A stretch of DNA of 64,000 bases from Pseudomonas oryzae (GCF_900104805.1 NZ_LT629751.1:1-64000), one strand, 5' to 3'; positions 40,676 to 54,236 are shown, counted from the stretch's first letter. Notes: generated from the letters alone by a model not told the origin. A program made the numbers and translations.

Positions 40676-40706
40676 GTTGACTGCTTTACTCGGAAAATTG
40701 CATACT
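40672..40706 (+). promoter_or_regulatory. iscR promoter with a type-1-like IscR site
   Basis: TTGACT at 40678-40683 is a good -35, with the -10 near 40701-40706 after about 17 bp. The stretch AGTTGACT-GCTTTACTCGG resembles the type 1 sequence bound by holo-IscR, which represses its own operon when clusters are plentiful. The site overlaps the promoter. Confidence 0.7.
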
Positions 40707-40740
40707 TCGTGCACTTTCCGAACCATCGCGGTACAAGCCC

Positions 40741-41241
40741 ATGCGACTGACCACCAAAGGCCGTTACGCCGTGACTGCCATGCTCGATCTCGCGCTGCAC
40801 GCGCAGAACGGGCCGGTGTCCCTCGCCGACATCTCCGAGCGGCAGGGCATTTCCCTGTCCTATCTCGAACAGCTGTTCGCCAAGCTGCGCCGTGGCAGCC
40901 TGGTCAGCAGCGTGCGCGGCCCCGGCGGCGGCTACCAGCTGTCGCGCGACATGGCCAGCATCGACGTGGCCCAGGTGATCGACGCGGTCAACGAATCGGT
41001 CGACGCCACCCGCTGCCAGGGCAACGGCGGCTGCCACGAAGGCGATGTCTGCCTGACCCACCACCTGTGGTGCGGCCTCAGCGACCGTATCCATGAATTC
41101 CTCAGCGGCATCAGCCTCGCCGACCTGGTCCAGCGCCAGGAAGTGCAGAACGTTGCCCTGCGCCAGGACCAGCGTTGCCAGCAGAATGGCAAGGCGCTGT
41201 CGCCCCAGCTTGAAAAGATCGAAGCGTCCGCCATCGATTGA
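40741..41241 (+). CDS. iscR: Iron-sulfur cluster regulator IscR
   Basis: A 166-residue Rrf2-family regulator. The winged helix spans about 1-75 ([20 protein letters not shown]); the [2Fe-2S] ligands are C92, C98, C104 and H107 at the same positions as in E. coli. With its cluster it represses the isc operon; without the cluster it activates alternative systems. It is the first gene of isc, 33 bp before iscS. Confidence 0.97.
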   Translation: MRLTTKGRYAVTAMLDLALHAQNGPVSLADISERQGISLSYLEQLFAKLRRGSLVSSVRGPGGGYQLSRDMASIDVAQVIDAVNESVDATRCQGNGGCHEGDVCLTHHLWCGLSDRIHEFLSGISLADLVQRQEVQNVALRQDQRCQQNGKALSPQLEKIEASAID

Positions 41242-41274
41242 TGCCGCGAGCGCCAGCCTGACAGGAGAGACCTG

Positions 41275-42489
41275 ATGAAATTGCCGATCTACCTGGATTA
41301 TTCCGCGAGCACGCCGGCCGACCCGCGCGTGGCGCAGAAGATGTGCGAGTGCCTGACCATGGATGGCAACTTCGGCAACCCGGCCTCGCGTTCGCACGTG
41401 TTCGGCTGGAAGGCCGAGGAGGCGGTGGAGAACGCCCGCCGCCAGGTCGCCGAGCTGGTCAATGCCGACCCGCGCGAGATCGTCTGGACCTCCGGCGCCA
41501 CCGAGTCCGACAACCTGGCGATCAAGGGCGTCGCGCACTTCTACAGCGGCAAGGGCAAGCACATCGTCACCTCCAAGATCGAGCACAAGGCGGTGCTGGA
41601 CACCACCCGCCAGCTCGAGCGCGAAGGTTTCGAGGTCACCTACCTGGAGCCGGGCGAAGACGGCATCATCACTCCGGCGATGGTCGAGGCGGCGCTGCGC
41701 GAGGACACCATCCTCGTCTCGATCATGCACGTCAACAACGAGATCGGCACCGTCAACGACATCGCCGCCATCGGCGAGCTGACCCGCTCCCGCGGCATCC
41801 TGTTCCACGTCGACGCCGCGCAGTCGACCGGCAAGGTGGAGATCGACCTGGAGACCATGAAGGTCGACCTGATGTCGTTCTCCGCGCACAAGACCTACGG
41901 TCCCAAGGGCATCGGCGCTCTCTACGTGCGCCGCAAGCCGCGCGTGCGCCTCGAGGCGCAGATGCACGGCGGCGGCCACGAGCGCGGCATGCGCTCGGGC
42001 ACCCTGGCAACCCACCAGATCGTCGGCATGGGCGAGGCGTTCCGCATCGCCAAGGAAGAGATGGCCGCCGAGAACGTGCGCATCAAGGCCCTGGCCGATC
42101 GTTTCCAGGCCCACCTGGAGGGCATGGAAGAGGTCTACCTGAACGGCAGCGCCAGCGCGCGCGTGCCGCACAACCTCAACCTCAGCTTCAACTACGTCGA
42201 GGGCGAGTCGCTGATCATGGCGCTCAAGGATCTCGCCGTGTCGTCCGGCTCGGCCTGCACCTCGGCGTCCCTGGAGCCGTCCTACGTGCTGCGCGCCCTG
42301 GGCCGCAACGACGAGCTGGCGCACAGCTCGATCCGCTTCACCTTCGGCCGCTTCACCAGCGAGGAAGAGGTCGACTACGCCGCCGCCAAGGTGCGCGAGG
42401 CGGTGACCAAGCTGCGCGAGCTGTCGCCGCTGTGGGACATGTTCAAAGAAGGCGTCGACCTGTCCAAGGTCGAGTGGCAGGCGCACTGA
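41275..42489 (+). CDS. iscS: Cysteine desulfurase IscS
   Basis: A 404-residue PLP enzyme that removes sulfur from cysteine. K206 ([10 protein letters not shown]) binds PLP; C328 ([20 protein letters not shown]) carries the persulfide. It donates sulfur to IscU and to other sulfur routes such as tRNA thiolation. AGGAGA precedes the start. It is followed by iscU 28 bp later. Confidence 0.98.
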   Translation: MKLPIYLDYSASTPADPRVAQKMCECLTMDGNFGNPASRSHVFGWKAEEAVENARRQVAELVNADPREIVWTSGATESDNLAIKGVAHFYSGKGKHIVTSKIEHKAVLDTTRQLEREGFEVTYLEPGEDGIITPAMVEAALREDTILVSIMHVNNEIGTVNDIAAIGELTRSRGILFHVDAAQSTGKVEIDLETMKVDLMSFSAHKTYGPKGIGALYVRRKPRVRLEAQMHGGGHERGMRSGTLATHQIVGMGEAFRIAKEEMAAENVRIKALADRFQAHLEGMEEVYLNGSASARVPHNLNLSFNYVEGESLIMALKDLAVSSGSACTSASLEPSYVLRALGRNDELAHSSIRFTFGRFTSEEEVDYAAAKVREAVTKLRELSPLWDMFKEGVDLSKVEWQAH

Positions 42490-42517
42490 CGCCCAAGATT
42501 CAGCGAGGAAAACCGCC

Positions 42518-42904
42518 ATGGCATACAGTGACAAGGTCATCGACCACTACGAAAACCCGCGCAACGTCGGCAAGATGGACGCCGAAGATCCCAACGTCGG
42601 CACCGGCATGGTTGGCGCGCCGGCCTGCGGCGACGTCATGCGCCTGCAGATCAAGGTCAACGACGACGGCGTGATCGAAGACGCCAAGTTCAAGACCTAC
42701 GGCTGCGGTTCGGCGATCGCCTCCAGCTCCCTGGCCACCGAGTGGATGAAGGGCAAGACCCTGGACGAGGCCGAGTCGATCAAGAACACCGAGCTGGCCG
42801 AGGAACTGGCCCTGCCGCCGGTGAAGATCCACTGCTCGGTGCTCGCCGAGGACGCCATCAAGGCGGCCGTGCGCGACTACAAGCAGAAGAAAGGTTTGCT
42901 CTGA
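42518..42904 (+). CDS. iscU: Iron-sulfur scaffold IscU
   Basis: A 128-residue scaffold on which [2Fe-2S] clusters form. Ligands and key residues: C37, D39, C63, H105 and C106. LPPVK at 99-103 is the HscA recognition motif. GAGGAAA precedes the start. Confidence 0.98.
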   Translation: MAYSDKVIDHYENPRNVGKMDAEDPNVGTGMVGAPACGDVMRLQIKVNDDGVIEDAKFKTYGCGSAIASSSLATEWMKGKTLDEAESIKNTELAEELALPPVKIHCSVLAEDAIKAAVRDYKQKKGLL

Positions 42905-42929
42905 GGAGCACGGGAACAGAGGAGGCGCT

Positions 42930-43253
42930 ATGGCCATCAGCATGACCGAAGCCGCGGCACGCCATGTGCAGCGCTCGCTGGAAGGACGGGGCAAGGGCGA
43001 GGGCATCCGCCTCGGGGTGCGTACCACCGGCTGCTCCGGCCTGGCCTACGTGCTGGAGTTCGTCGATGAACAGGCGCCCGAGGACATGGTGTTCGAGAGC
43101 TTCGGCGTCAAGGTGTTCATCGACCCGAAGAGCCTGTCCTATCTCGACGGCACCGAACTCGACTTCACCCGCGAGGGGCTGAACGAAGGCTTCAAGTTCA
43201 ACAACCCCAACGTGCGCAGCGAGTGCGGCTGCGGCGAAAGCTTCAACGTCTGA
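42930..43253 (+). CDS. iscA: Iron-sulfur assembly protein IscA
   Basis: A 107-residue A-type carrier. Cluster or iron ligands are C35, C99 and C101 (SECGCGESF). It passes clusters on toward [4Fe-4S] targets. A strong GAGGAGG precedes the start, and the stop is 8 bp before hscB. Confidence 0.97.
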   Translation: MAISMTEAAARHVQRSLEGRGKGEGIRLGVRTTGCSGLAYVLEFVDEQAPEDMVFESFGVKVFIDPKSLSYLDGTELDFTREGLNEGFKFNNPNVRSECGCGESFNV

Positions 43254-43261
43254 GGCCGCCG

Positions 43262-43780
43262 GTGAGTACCTGCCATTTCGCCCTGTTCGATCTGCAGCCG
43301 GCGTTCACCATCGATCTCGACCAGCTCGCGGTGCGCTACCGCGAGCTGGCCCGGGAAACCCACCCCGACCGCTTCGCCGATGCCTCGCCGCGCGAGCAGC
43401 GCCAGGCGCTGGAGCGCGCCGCCCAGCTCAACGACGCCTACCAGACCCTGAAGAGTCCCAGTCGTCGCGCCTACTACCTGCTGGGTCTGCGTGGCGAGCA
43501 GCCGCCGCTGGAAGCGACGGTGCAGGACCCCGAATTCCTCATGCAGCAGATGATGCTGCGCGAAGAGCTCGAGGAGCTGCAGGACAGCGCCGACCTGGAC
43601 GGTGTCGCTGTCTTCAAACGCCGGCTCAAGTCGGCCCAGGCTGCGCTGGAGCAGTCCTTCACCGTCTGCTGGGACGTTCCCGCCGAGCGCGCGCAGGCCG
43701 AGCGCCTGATGCGTCGCATGCAGTTCCTCGACAAGCTGGCCCTTGAGGTGCGTGAGCTGGAAGAGCGCCTCGACGATTAA
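43262..43780 (+). CDS. hscB: Co-chaperone HscB
   Basis: A 172-residue J-domain protein that delivers IscU to HscA. The J domain has HPD at 34-36 (THPDRFAD); the C-terminal helical bundle spans about 85-172. It starts at GTG 43262, giving MSTCHF; the open frame reaches further upstream into iscA and is not used. GAGG lies upstream. A hairpin follows before hscA. Confidence 0.94.
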   Translation: MSTCHFALFDLQPAFTIDLDQLAVRYRELARETHPDRFADASPREQRQALERAAQLNDAYQTLKSPSRRAYYLLGLRGEQPPLEATVQDPEFLMQQMMLREELEELQDSADLDGVAVFKRRLKSAQAALEQSFTVCWDVPAERAQAERLMRRMQFLDKLALEVRELEERLDD

Positions 43781-43783
43781 CCC

Positions 43784-43805
43784 GCGCCTCCTGCAAGGGA
43801 GGCGC
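43784..43805 (+). other. Perfect hairpin between hscB and hscA
   Basis: GCGCCTCC pairs with GGAGGCGC around TGCAAG, an 8-bp stem in the 42-bp gap. It lacks a T run. It may stabilise or cut the message and set the ratio of HscA to the upstream proteins. Confidence 0.7.
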
Positions 43806-43822
43806 CTGATAACGCGAAGACC

Positions 43823-45682
<1,860 letters not shown>

Positions 45683-45685
45683 GCC

Positions 45686-46024
45686 ATGCCGCAGATCGTC
45701 TTCCTGCCCAACGCCGAGCATTGCCCGGAAGGTGCGGTGGTCGAGGCCAAGACCGGCGAAACCATCATCGAGGCCGCGCTGCGCAACGACATCGAGATCG
45801 CGCATGCCTGCGAGATGTCCTGCGCCTGCACCACCTGTCATGTGATCGTGCGCGAGGGCTTCAACTCCCTCGAGCCGTCCGACGAATTGGAGGATGACAT
45901 GCTGGACAAGGCCTGGGGTCTGGAGCCGGAATCGCGGCTGTCCTGCCAGGCGCGCGTCGGCAACGAGGATCTGGTGGTGGAGATTCCCAAGTACACCATC
46001 AACCAGGTCAACGAAAGCCACTGA
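45686..46024 (+). CDS. fdx: [2Fe-2S] ferredoxin of the ISC system
   Basis: A 112-residue adrenodoxin-type ferredoxin. Cluster ligands are C42, C48, C51 and C87; C46 is an extra conserved cysteine as in E. coli Fdx. It supplies electrons to IscU for sulfur reduction. GAGGAA precedes the start. Confidence 0.97.
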   Translation: MPQIVFLPNAEHCPEGAVVEAKTGETIIEAALRNDIEIAHACEMSCACTTCHVIVREGFNSLEPSDELEDDMLDKAWGLEPESRLSCQARVGNEDLVVEIPKYTINQVNESH

Positions 46025-46039
46025 CGCGGGAGCTGCACC

Positions 46040-46240
46040 ATGAGCCTGAAATGGACCGATGTGCTGGAAATCGCCATCCAGCTCGCCGACAGCAAGCCGG
46101 ACGTCGATCCGCGCTACGTCAACTTCGTCGACCTGCACAGCTGGGTGATGGCTCTGCCCGAGTTCGCCGACGACCCGCAGCGCGGCGGCGAGAAGGTGCT
46201 CGAGGCCATCCAGGCCGCCTGGATCGAAGAACTCGACTGA
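46040..46240 (+). CDS. iscX: Iron-sulfur assembly adaptor IscX
   Basis: A 66-residue acidic protein (MSLKWTDVLEIAIQLAD). IscX binds IscS and tunes cluster assembly, probably in an iron-dependent way. GGGAG precedes the start. It ends the isc operon; a hairpin follows. Confidence 0.95.
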   Translation: MSLKWTDVLEIAIQLADSKPDVDPRYVNFVDLHSWVMALPEFADDPQRGGEKVLEAIQAAWIEELD

Positions 46241-46287
46241 GTCTGCGTGCGGGCCGAGTGCCCGCACGCCCCGCCCCGAGTCGTCAG

Positions 46288-46313
46288 GCACCGGCCCGCA
46301 GCGCCGGTGCTTT
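46288..46313 (+). terminator. Probable terminator after iscX
   Basis: GCACCGGC (46288-46295) pairs with GCCGGTGC (46303-46310), loop CCGCAGC, followed by only TTT. It is a plausible but weak terminator at the end of the isc operon. Confidence 0.6.
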
Positions 46314-46340
46314 GCCGACGACGACCGCCCTGTGCGGCGG

Positions 46341-46369
46341 TACGCATTTCACACGAACCCGCGTATAAT
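46341..46369 (+). promoter_or_regulatory. Likely ndk promoter
   Basis: A perfect TATAAT lies at 46364-46369; the -35 position (TACGCA at 46341-46346) is a poor match. It starts about 100 bp before ndk. Confidence 0.55.
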
Positions 46370-46469
46370 CCGCCGGTTCAATTTATCGGACCCCTTGGAC
46401 GTTGCCGCCGATCGCCGGAGGCGCCGTGCAAGGGGTTGACTTTCACCACTGCCCACCGGAGTTTTTTCC

Positions 46470-46901
46470 ATGGCCCTGCAACGCACCTTCTCCATCATCA
46501 AGCCCGACGCCGTTGCCAAGAACGTGATCGGCGAAATCACCACCCGTTTCGAGAAGGCCGGCCTGCGCGTCGTCGCTTCCAAGATGGTCCAGCTGTCCGA
46601 GCGCGAAGCTGCCGGCTTCTACGCGGAGCACAGCGAGCGTGGCTTCTTCAAGGATCTGGTTGCCTTCATGACTTCCGGTCCGGTCATCGTCCAGGTGCTG
46701 GAAGGCGAAGACGCCGTCCTGAAGAACCGCGAGCTGATGGGCGCCACCAACCCGAAGGACGCTGCTCCGGGCACCATCCGCGCCGACTTCGCCGTCTCCA
46801 TCGACGAGAACGCCGTGCACGGTTCCGACTCCGAGGCTTCCGCTGCCCGCGAGATCGCCTACTTCTTCTCCGCCACCGAGCTGTGCGCACGCATCCGCTG
46901 A
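46470..46901 (+). CDS. ndk: Nucleoside diphosphate kinase
   Basis: A 143-residue enzyme that transfers the gamma phosphate between nucleotides. The phosphorylated histidine is H117 (NAVHGSDS), and [10 protein letters not shown] is at the N-terminus. CGGAG precedes the start. Followed by rlmN. Confidence 0.98.
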   Translation: MALQRTFSIIKPDAVAKNVIGEITTRFEKAGLRVVASKMVQLSEREAAGFYAEHSERGFFKDLVAFMTSGPVIVQVLEGEDAVLKNRELMGATNPKDAAPGTIRADFAVSIDENAVHGSDSEASAAREIAYFFSATELCARIR

Positions 46902-46925
46902 TCACGGTTGAGCGAGGGTGAATCC

Positions 46926-48074
46926 ATGACCGAAACCACCGGCAAAGTGAACCTGCTGGGCCTGACCCAGCCGCAACTGGAACAGTTCTTCGAGTCCATC
47001 GGCGAGAAGCGCTTCCGTGCCGGCCAGGTGATGAAATGGATTCACCACTTTGGCGCCGAAGACTTCGACGCCATGACCAATCTCGGCAAGGCCCTGCGCG
47101 AAAAGCTCAAGGCCTGTGCCGAGATCCGCGGTCCCGAGATCGTCAGCCAGGACATTTCCAGCGACGGCACCCGCAAGTGGGTGGTGCGCGTGGCGTCCGG
47201 CAGCTGCGTCGAGACCGTGTACATCCCTCAGGCCGGGCGCGGCACCCTGTGCGTGTCCTCGCAGGCAGGCTGCTCGCTGGACTGCAGCTTCTGCTCCACC
47301 GGCAAGCAGGGCTTCAACAGCGACCTGACCAGCGCCGAGATCATCGGCCAGGTATGGATCGCCAACAAATCCTTCGGCACCGTGCCGGCCAAGATCGACC
47401 GCGCCATCACCAACGTGGTGATGATGGGCATGGGCGAGCCGCTGCTGAACTTCGACAACGTGGTCGCCGCCATGAACATCATGATGGACGACCTCGGCTA
47501 CGGTATCTCCAAGCGCAAGGTGACCCTGTCCACCTCGGGCGTGGCGCCGATGATCGACGAGCTGGCCAAGGTGATCGACGTGTCCCTGGCGCTGTCGCTG
47601 CACGCGCCCAACGACGAGCTGCGCAACCAGCTGGTGCCGATCAACCGCAAGTATCCGCTGGCCGTCGTGCTCGACGCCTGCAAGCGCTACATCTCCGGTC
47701 TCGGCGAGAAGCGTGTGCTCACCGTGGAGTACACCTTGCTCAAGGATGTGAACGATCAGCCTGAGCATGCTGCGCAGATGATCGCACTCCTCAAGGATTT
47801 TCCTTGCAAGATCAATCTGATTCCGTTTAATCCGTTCCCCCACTCCGGTTACGAACGGCCAAGCAACAACGCCATTCGCCGCTTCCAGGACCTGCTGCAC
47901 CACGCCGGCCACAATGTCACCGTACGCACCACCCGCGGCGACGACATCGACGCCGCCTGTGGCCAGCTGGTTGGCCAGGTGATGGACCGCACCCGCCGCA
48001 GCGAGCGCTACATCGCCGTGCGCCAGTTGGACAGCGAAGGCGAGCAGCCCCGTTCTGCCGCACCTGGAAACTGA
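46926..48074 (+). CDS. rlmN: Dual-specificity RNA methyltransferase RlmN
   Basis: A 382-residue radical-SAM enzyme that methylates A2503 of 23S rRNA and A37 of some tRNAs. The [4Fe-4S] motif is C116, C120 and C123 (CSLDCSFC); the methyl-carrier cysteine pair is C109 and C345. It depends on the ISC system for its cluster. ATG 46926 is preferred; the TTG at 46908 lacks support. pilF follows 15 bp after the stop. Confidence 0.97.
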   Translation: MTETTGKVNLLGLTQPQLEQFFESIGEKRFRAGQVMKWIHHFGAEDFDAMTNLGKALREKLKACAEIRGPEIVSQDISSDGTRKWVVRVASGSCVETVYIPQAGRGTLCVSSQAGCSLDCSFCSTGKQGFNSDLTSAEIIGQVWIANKSFGTVPAKIDRAITNVVMMGMGEPLLNFDNVVAAMNIMMDDLGYGISKRKVTLSTSGVAPMIDELAKVIDVSLALSLHAPNDELRNQLVPINRKYPLAVVLDACKRYISGLGEKRVLTVEYTLLKDVNDQPEHAAQMIALLKDFPCKINLIPFNPFPHSGYERPSNNAIRRFQDLLHHAGHNVTVRTTRGDDIDAACGQLVGQVMDRTRRSERYIAVRQLDSEGEQPRSAAPGN

Positions 48075-48089
48075 CGAGGGAGTCTGTGC

Positions 48090-48854
48090 ATGTTGTTGCG
48101 AACCACCATGTTCCTGTTGCTGGGCGGTCTGCTGGGCGGCTGTGTGTCCACCGGCCCGCAGGATCCGATGAAGACCGAGGACGGGCGCAAGGCGGCACGT
48201 GACGCCTACGTGCAGCTCGGCATCGGCTACCTGCAGAAGGGCAGTCCGAGCCAGGCCAAGGTACCGCTGAAGAAGGCCCTCGAGATCAACAGCTCGGATG
48301 CCGATGCGCATGCAGCCCTCGCCCTGGTGTTCCAGGCCGAGAAGGAACCCAAGCTGGCCGACGAGCACTACCGCCAGGCGCTGTCCTCGCGACGTGACGA
48401 TGCCCGCATCCTCAACAACTACGGCAGCTTCCTCTACGAGCAGCAGCGCTATCCCGAGGCCTACGAGCGCTTCCAGCAGGCGGCGGCGGACAACCTCTAC
48501 GTCGAGCGCCCGCGGGTGTTCGAGAACCTCGGTCTGACCGCCCTGCAGATGAACCAGCGCCAGTTGGCCATGGAGCACTTCGACAAGGCCCTGCGCCTGG
48601 ATCGCAACCGTCCGCGCGCCCTGCTGGCGATGGCCCAGCTGTCCTACGAGGATCGCCAGTACGTGCCGGCGCGTGGCTACTACGAGCGTTTCCTCGCGCT
48701 CAAGGCGCCGCAGGATGCCCGCAGCCTGTTGCTCGGCGTGCGGCTGGCCAAGGTGTTCCAGGACCGCGACCGGGCGGCCAACTTCGGTATGCAGCTGCAG
48801 CGCCTGTACCCCGGCACGGCTGAATACCAGCAATATCTCGCGGAGCAGAAATGA
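48090..48854 (+). CDS. pilF: Type IV pilus pilotin PilF
   Basis: A 254-residue lipoprotein with lipobox ending in C18 (LLGGC) and several TPR repeats across the mature protein. PilF helps the secretin PilQ reach and assemble in the outer membrane. GAGGGAG precedes the start. Its stop overlaps the rodZ start in ATGA. Confidence 0.93.
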   Translation: MLLRTTMFLLLGGLLGGCVSTGPQDPMKTEDGRKAARDAYVQLGIGYLQKGSPSQAKVPLKKALEINSSDADAHAALALVFQAEKEPKLADEHYRQALSSRRDDARILNNYGSFLYEQQRYPEAYERFQQAAADNLYVERPRVFENLGLTALQMNQRQLAMEHFDKALRLDRNRPRALLAMAQLSYEDRQYVPARGYYERFLALKAPQDARSLLLGVRLAKVFQDRDRAANFGMQLQRLYPGTAEYQQYLAEQK

Positions 48855-49918
48855 GCATGTCGCACAGCGAAGCCGTCGCCGCCCAGTCGCGCGCCAATCC
48901 CGGCGAGACCCTGCGCCTGGAGCGTGAGAAGAAGGGCTGGCAGGTGGCCGAAGTCGCCGCCCAGCTCAACCTGAGCCCGCAGTCGCTGGCTCAGCTGGAG
49001 GCCGGCCAGTTCGACCGCCTGCCCGGCCACACCTTCGCGCGCGGCTACGTGCGCGCCTACGCCAAGCTGCTCGGCCTCGACCAGCCGACGCTGGTCGAGG
49101 CCTTCGACCGCTACACCGGCACCGACGCCACCGGCAGCACCGTGCAGAGCCTCGGCCGCATTCCCGAACCGCTGCGCCTGTCACGCACCGTGCTGCGTCT
49201 GGTCAGCGTCGTGCTGCTGCTCCTGCTGCTGGTACTCGGCTACTTCTGGTGGCAGGAGCGCCCGGAACGCCTGGCCGATCTCGGCGTGTTCGGCCTCAAG
49301 CACATCGAGGTGGAAAGCGCCGACGGCACCACCGAGCTGCATCCCCTCGACGAGCCGGAAGACCAGGCCGTGGCCGCCGCCTTGCAGGGCAGCGAGCCGG
49401 CACCGGTCGAGATCGCTCCGGAGGAAGCCGGCCAGCCGCCGGCTGCGGCCGCGCCTGGCGAGGCAGTGTCCGCGGACGCCGTGCCGGGCAGCGCCGCGCC
49501 GGCCACCGTCGAGGCGCCGGCCCCGAGTCTGCCGGCCGCGACCGCCGGTGCTCCCGCTGTCCCGCTGGCCGCGCCTGCGCCTGCCAGCGCCGCGCCCCAG
49601 GCCGCGCAGCCCGCCGAACCGGCTGCTGCCGCGCCGGCCACCCCGAGCGAGCCGACGCCGGCGGCACGCGAGGGCGAAGGCCTGGTGCAGGTCAGCTTCA
49701 GCGCCGACTGCTGGACCCAGGTTACCGACGCCAACGGCCGCGTGCTGGTGAGCACCGTCAAGCGCGCCGGCGAGAGCCTGCAGGTCGCCGGCAAGGCGCC
49801 GCTCGAGCTGCGTCTGGGCAATGCCCGTGGCGCCGAGGTGCGCTACAACGGCGAGGCGGTCGAGCACCGCAAGAACATGACTGCCAGCGGCACTGCCCGC
49901 ATCACTCTGGGCCAGTAA
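48851..49918 (+). CDS. rodZ: Cell-shape protein RodZ
   Basis: A 355-residue protein. N-terminal Xre-type helix-turn-helix at about 15-85 binds MreB; one membrane helix at about 114-134 ([20 protein letters not shown]); the linker about 180-275 is Ala/Pro/Glu-rich and low complexity; the C-terminal DUF4115 domain is periplasmic. It organises the rod-shape elongation complex. The start overlaps pilF by four bases. Confidence 0.93.
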   Translation: MSMSHSEAVAAQSRANPGETLRLEREKKGWQVAEVAAQLNLSPQSLAQLEAGQFDRLPGHTFARGYVRAYAKLLGLDQPTLVEAFDRYTGTDATGSTVQSLGRIPEPLRLSRTVLRLVSVVLLLLLLVLGYFWWQERPERLADLGVFGLKHIEVESADGTTELHPLDEPEDQAVAAALQGSEPAPVEIAPEEAGQPPAAAAPGEAVSADAVPGSAAPATVEAPAPSLPAATAGAPAVPLAAPAPASAAPQAAQPAEPAAAAPATPSEPTPAAREGEGLVQVSFSADCWTQVTDANGRVLVSTVKRAGESLQVAGKAPLELRLGNARGAEVRYNGEAVEHRKNMTASGTARITLGQ

Positions 49919-49919
49919 C

Positions 49920-51029
49920 ATGCACTGCCATTCCCCGATTCAGCGCCGCAAGTCGCGGCAGATCCGCGTCGGCTCGGTACTGGTCGGCGGCGATGCGCCG
50001 ATCTCGGTGCAGAGCATGACCAACACCGACACCTGCGACGTGGCCGCCACCGTGGCGCAGATCCGCCGCCTGGAAGACGCCGGCGCCGACATCGTGCGCG
50101 TCTCGGTGCCGGACATGGACGCCGCCGAGGCCTTCGGCCGCATCAAGCAGCAGGTCAAGGTGCCGCTGGTCGCCGACATCCACTTCGACTACCGGATCGC
50201 CCTGCGCGTCGCCGAGCTGGGTGTCGACTGCCTGCGCATCAACCCGGGCAACATCGGCCGCGAGGACCGCGTGCGTGCGGTGGTCGACTGCGCCCGCGAC
50301 AAGGGCATCCCGATCCGCATCGGCGTCAATGCCGGCTCGCTGGAGAAGGACCTGCAGAAGAAGTATGGCGAGCCGACTCCCGAGGCTCTGGTCGAGTCCG
50401 CCCTGCGCCACGTCGACTACCTCGACAAGCTCGATTTCCAGGAGTTCAAGGTCAGCGTCAAGGCCTCCGACGTGTTCATGGCGGTCGGCGCCTACCGCCT
50501 GCTCGCCGGGCAGATCGAACAGCCGCTGCACCTGGGCATCACCGAGGCCGGCGGCCTGCGTTCCGGCACCGTGAAATCCGCGGTGGGCCTGGGCATGCTG
50601 CTCGCCGAGGGCATCGGCGACACCATTCGCGTGTCGCTGGCCGCCGATCCGGTCGAGGAAATCAAGGTCGGCTTCGACATCCTCAAGTCGCTGCGCCTGC
50701 GCTCGCGCGGCATCAACTTCATCGCCTGCCCGAGCTGCTCGCGGCAGAACTTCGACGTGGTGAAGACCATGAACGAGCTGGAGAGCCGCGTCGAGGACCT
50801 GCTGGTGCCGCTCGACGTGGCGGTGATCGGCTGCGTGGTCAACGGCCCGGGCGAGGCCAAGGAGGCCCACGTCGGCCTCACCGGCGGCACGCCCAACCTG
50901 GTCTACATCGACGGCAAGCCGGCGCACAAGCTGAACAACGACAATCTGGTGGACGAGCTGGAGAAGCTGATCCGTCAGAAGGCGGCGGAGAAGGCTGCGG
51001 CCGACGCCAGCCTGATCGCCCGCAGTTAA
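49920..51029 (+). CDS. ispG: 4-hydroxy-3-methylbut-2-enyl diphosphate synthase IspG
   Basis: A 369-residue [4Fe-4S] enzyme of the MEP isoprenoid pathway that makes HMBPP from MEcPP. The cluster ligands are C270, C273 and C305, with E312 (GCVVNGPGE) as the fourth ligand. One base separates it from rodZ. It needs electrons from flavodoxin or ferredoxin. Confidence 0.98.
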   Translation: MHCHSPIQRRKSRQIRVGSVLVGGDAPISVQSMTNTDTCDVAATVAQIRRLEDAGADIVRVSVPDMDAAEAFGRIKQQVKVPLVADIHFDYRIALRVAELGVDCLRINPGNIGREDRVRAVVDCARDKGIPIRIGVNAGSLEKDLQKKYGEPTPEALVESALRHVDYLDKLDFQEFKVSVKASDVFMAVGAYRLLAGQIEQPLHLGITEAGGLRSGTVKSAVGLGMLLAEGIGDTIRVSLAADPVEEIKVGFDILKSLRLRSRGINFIACPSCSRQNFDVVKTMNELESRVEDLLVPLDVAVIGCVVNGPGEAKEAHVGLTGGTPNLVYIDGKPAHKLNNDNLVDELEKLIRQKAAEKAAADASLIARS

Positions 51030-51038
51030 GGAATCCGC

Positions 51039-52328
<1,290 letters not shown>

Positions 52329-52356
52329 ACCTGAACAGATCTAGGGAGTGACCGCG

Positions 52357-53001
52357 GTGACCTCGCGTACCGAAGAAGAAGAACTGGCGGTGATCAGGGA
52401 GTGGTGGCAGCGCAACGGCAAGCCGCTGCTCACCGGCGGTGCACTGGCCCTGGCCGGTGTGTTCGGCTGGCAGGCCTGGCAGAACCATGAGAGCAACCAG
52501 GCCTACGGCGCCTCGGCGCTCTACCAGCAGCTGGTGGATGTCACCCTCAGCAATCCGCTCGAAGTGGATGCCGCCAAGGCCAGCGACCTGGCCGGCAAGC
52601 TGAACCAGGACTTTGCCGGCAGCCACTACGCCCAGTACGCCAGCCTGCTGCTGGCCCGCGTGGCGGTGGACAACGGCCGTCTCGACGACGCCGCCAGCGA
52701 GCTGCGCAAGGTGCTCGACAAGCCGGCTGACGCCACCCTCGGCGAGGTCGCCCGTCAGCGCCTGGCGCGGGTGCTCGCTGCCCAGGACAAGACCGAGGAG
52801 GCGCTGGCCCTGCTCGCCGGCGACGCCGCGGCAGCCTTCGTCGCCAGTCGCGAGGAGCTGCGCGGCGACCTGCTGGCCAAGCTCGGCCGCCAGGGCGAGG
52901 CGCGCAGTGCCTACGAGAAGGCGCGCGCCGCGCTGCCGGAGGATGCGGGCCTCGGGGCCCTGCAGATCAAGCTGGACGATTTGGCCGACGGGGAGGCCTG
53001 A
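52357..53001 (+). CDS. yfgM: YfgM-like membrane protein with TPR repeats
   Basis: A 214-residue protein: a short cytoplasmic N-terminus, one membrane helix about 23-41 and TPR-like repeats in the periplasm. E. coli YfgM associates with SecYEG and PpiD and works in periplasmic chaperone handover. I chose GTG 52357 because AGGGAG is correctly spaced; an in-frame GTG at 52348 overlaps that site. Its stop overlaps bamB. Confidence 0.9.
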   Translation: MTSRTEEEELAVIREWWQRNGKPLLTGGALALAGVFGWQAWQNHESNQAYGASALYQQLVDVTLSNPLEVDAAKASDLAGKLNQDFAGSHYAQYASLLLARVAVDNGRLDDAASELRKVLDKPADATLGEVARQRLARVLAAQDKTEEALALLAGDAAAAFVASREELRGDLLAKLGRQGEARSAYEKARAALPEDAGLGALQIKLDDLADGEA

Positions 53002-54143
53002 TGATGCGCTGGATTCATGCGGTAATGCTGGCCTCGGCGGTGCTCGCCACCGGTTGCAGCAGCTCCGGCAGCAAGGAGTTGCCGCCGGCCGAGCTGAGCA
53101 AGTTCACCGAGGAAGTGCAGCTCGAGAAGCAGTGGAGCCGCTCCATCGGCGAGGGCCAGGGCGAGACCTGGAACCAGCTGGAGCTGGCCGCCGAGGGCGA
53201 CACCCTGTTCGCCGCCGATGTCGAAGGTCTGGTGGTGGCGATGAACCGCGAGAGCGGTGACGTGCTGTGGAAGACCGAGCTGGACAAGCCGGTGTCCGGT
53301 GGCGTCGGTGCCGGCTACGGCCTGGTGCTGGTCGGCACCCTCAGGGGCCAGGTGATCGCCCTCGATAGCGTCAACGGCGAAGTGAAGTGGCGCGCCGCGG
53401 TCGGCAGCGAGGTGCTGTCCGCCCCGGCGAGCAACGGCGACGTGGTGGTGGTGCAGACCCAGGATGACCATCTGGTCGCCCTCGATGCCGCCAGCGGCGA
53501 ACGTCGCTGGAGCTACGAGAGCACCCCGGCGGTGCTGACCCTGCGCGGCACCGGTGCTCCGGTGGTGACCAACCGCCTGGTGGTGGCCGGCCTGTCCAGC
53601 GGCAAGGTGATCGCCCTCGACGCCCAGCGCGGCATCCCGGTATGGGAGCAGCGTGTGGCTGTGCCGCAGGGGCGTTCCGAACTGGAGCGCATGGTCGACA
53701 TCGACGGTGGCCTGCTGCTGTCCGGCGGCACCCTGTACGTGGTGACCTACCAGGGCCAGCTGGCTGCCCTCGACCTGCAGAGCGGCCGCCCGCTGTGGCA
53801 GCGTCAGGCCTCCAGCTACGTCGGCGTGGCCCTCGGCTTCGGCAACGTCTACCTTAGCCAGGCCAGCGGCAGCGTCGAAGGCATCGACGAGCGCTCGACC
53901 TCGGCGCTGTGGAGCAACGACGCCCTGGCCCGTCGCCAGCTGACCACCCCGGCGGTGTTCTCCAGCAACGTGGTGGTGGGTGACCTGGAAGGTTACCTGC
54001 ACCTGCTGAGCCAGGTGGACGGTCGTTTCGTCGGCCGCGTGCGCGTCGACAGCGACGGCCTGCGCGCCCGCCCGCTGGTGGTCGGTGAGTGGCTGTACGC
54101 CTACGGCAACAGTGGCAAGCTGGTGGCTTACACCATCCGCTGA
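53001..54143 (+). CDS. bamB: Outer-membrane assembly lipoprotein BamB
   Basis: A 380-residue lipoprotein: lipobox LATGCS with lipidated C19, then an eight-bladed beta-propeller with repeats such as VVAMNRESGDVLWKT and VIALDSVNGEVKWRA. It is part of the BAM complex that inserts outer-membrane proteins. GGGAGG precedes the start. Two hairpins follow its stop. Confidence 0.95.
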   Translation: MMRWIHAVMLASAVLATGCSSSGSKELPPAELSKFTEEVQLEKQWSRSIGEGQGETWNQLELAAEGDTLFAADVEGLVVAMNRESGDVLWKTELDKPVSGGVGAGYGLVLVGTLRGQVIALDSVNGEVKWRAAVGSEVLSAPASNGDVVVVQTQDDHLVALDAASGERRWSYESTPAVLTLRGTGAPVVTNRLVVAGLSSGKVIALDAQRGIPVWEQRVAVPQGRSELERMVDIDGGLLLSGGTLYVVTYQGQLAALDLQSGRPLWQRQASSYVGVALGFGNVYLSQASGSVEGIDERSTSALWSNDALARRQLTTPAVFSSNVVVGDLEGYLHLLSQVDGRFVGRVRVDSDGLRARPLVVGEWLYAYGNSGKLVAYTIR

Positions 54144-54145
54144 AG

Positions 54146-54165
54146 GCACCGCCGGGAGGCGGTGC
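54146..54165 (+). other. First of two hairpins after bamB
   Basis: GCACCGCC pairs with GGCGGTGC around a GGGA loop. No T run follows. It may protect the bamB mRNA end. Confidence 0.6.
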
Positions 54166-54176
54166 GTAACCTATAT

Positions 54177-54216
54177 CGGCCGCTGCACCTACACTGCAGC
54201 GGCCGTTGTGTTTTTT
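54177..54216 (+). terminator. Intrinsic terminator after bamB
   Basis: CGGCCGCTGC pairs perfectly with GCAGCGGCCG (10 bp), with a 9-base loop, followed by TTGTGTTTTTT. It separates bamB from der. Confidence 0.88.
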
Positions 54217-54236
54217 CGAATTAAGTGGAGAGCCGC

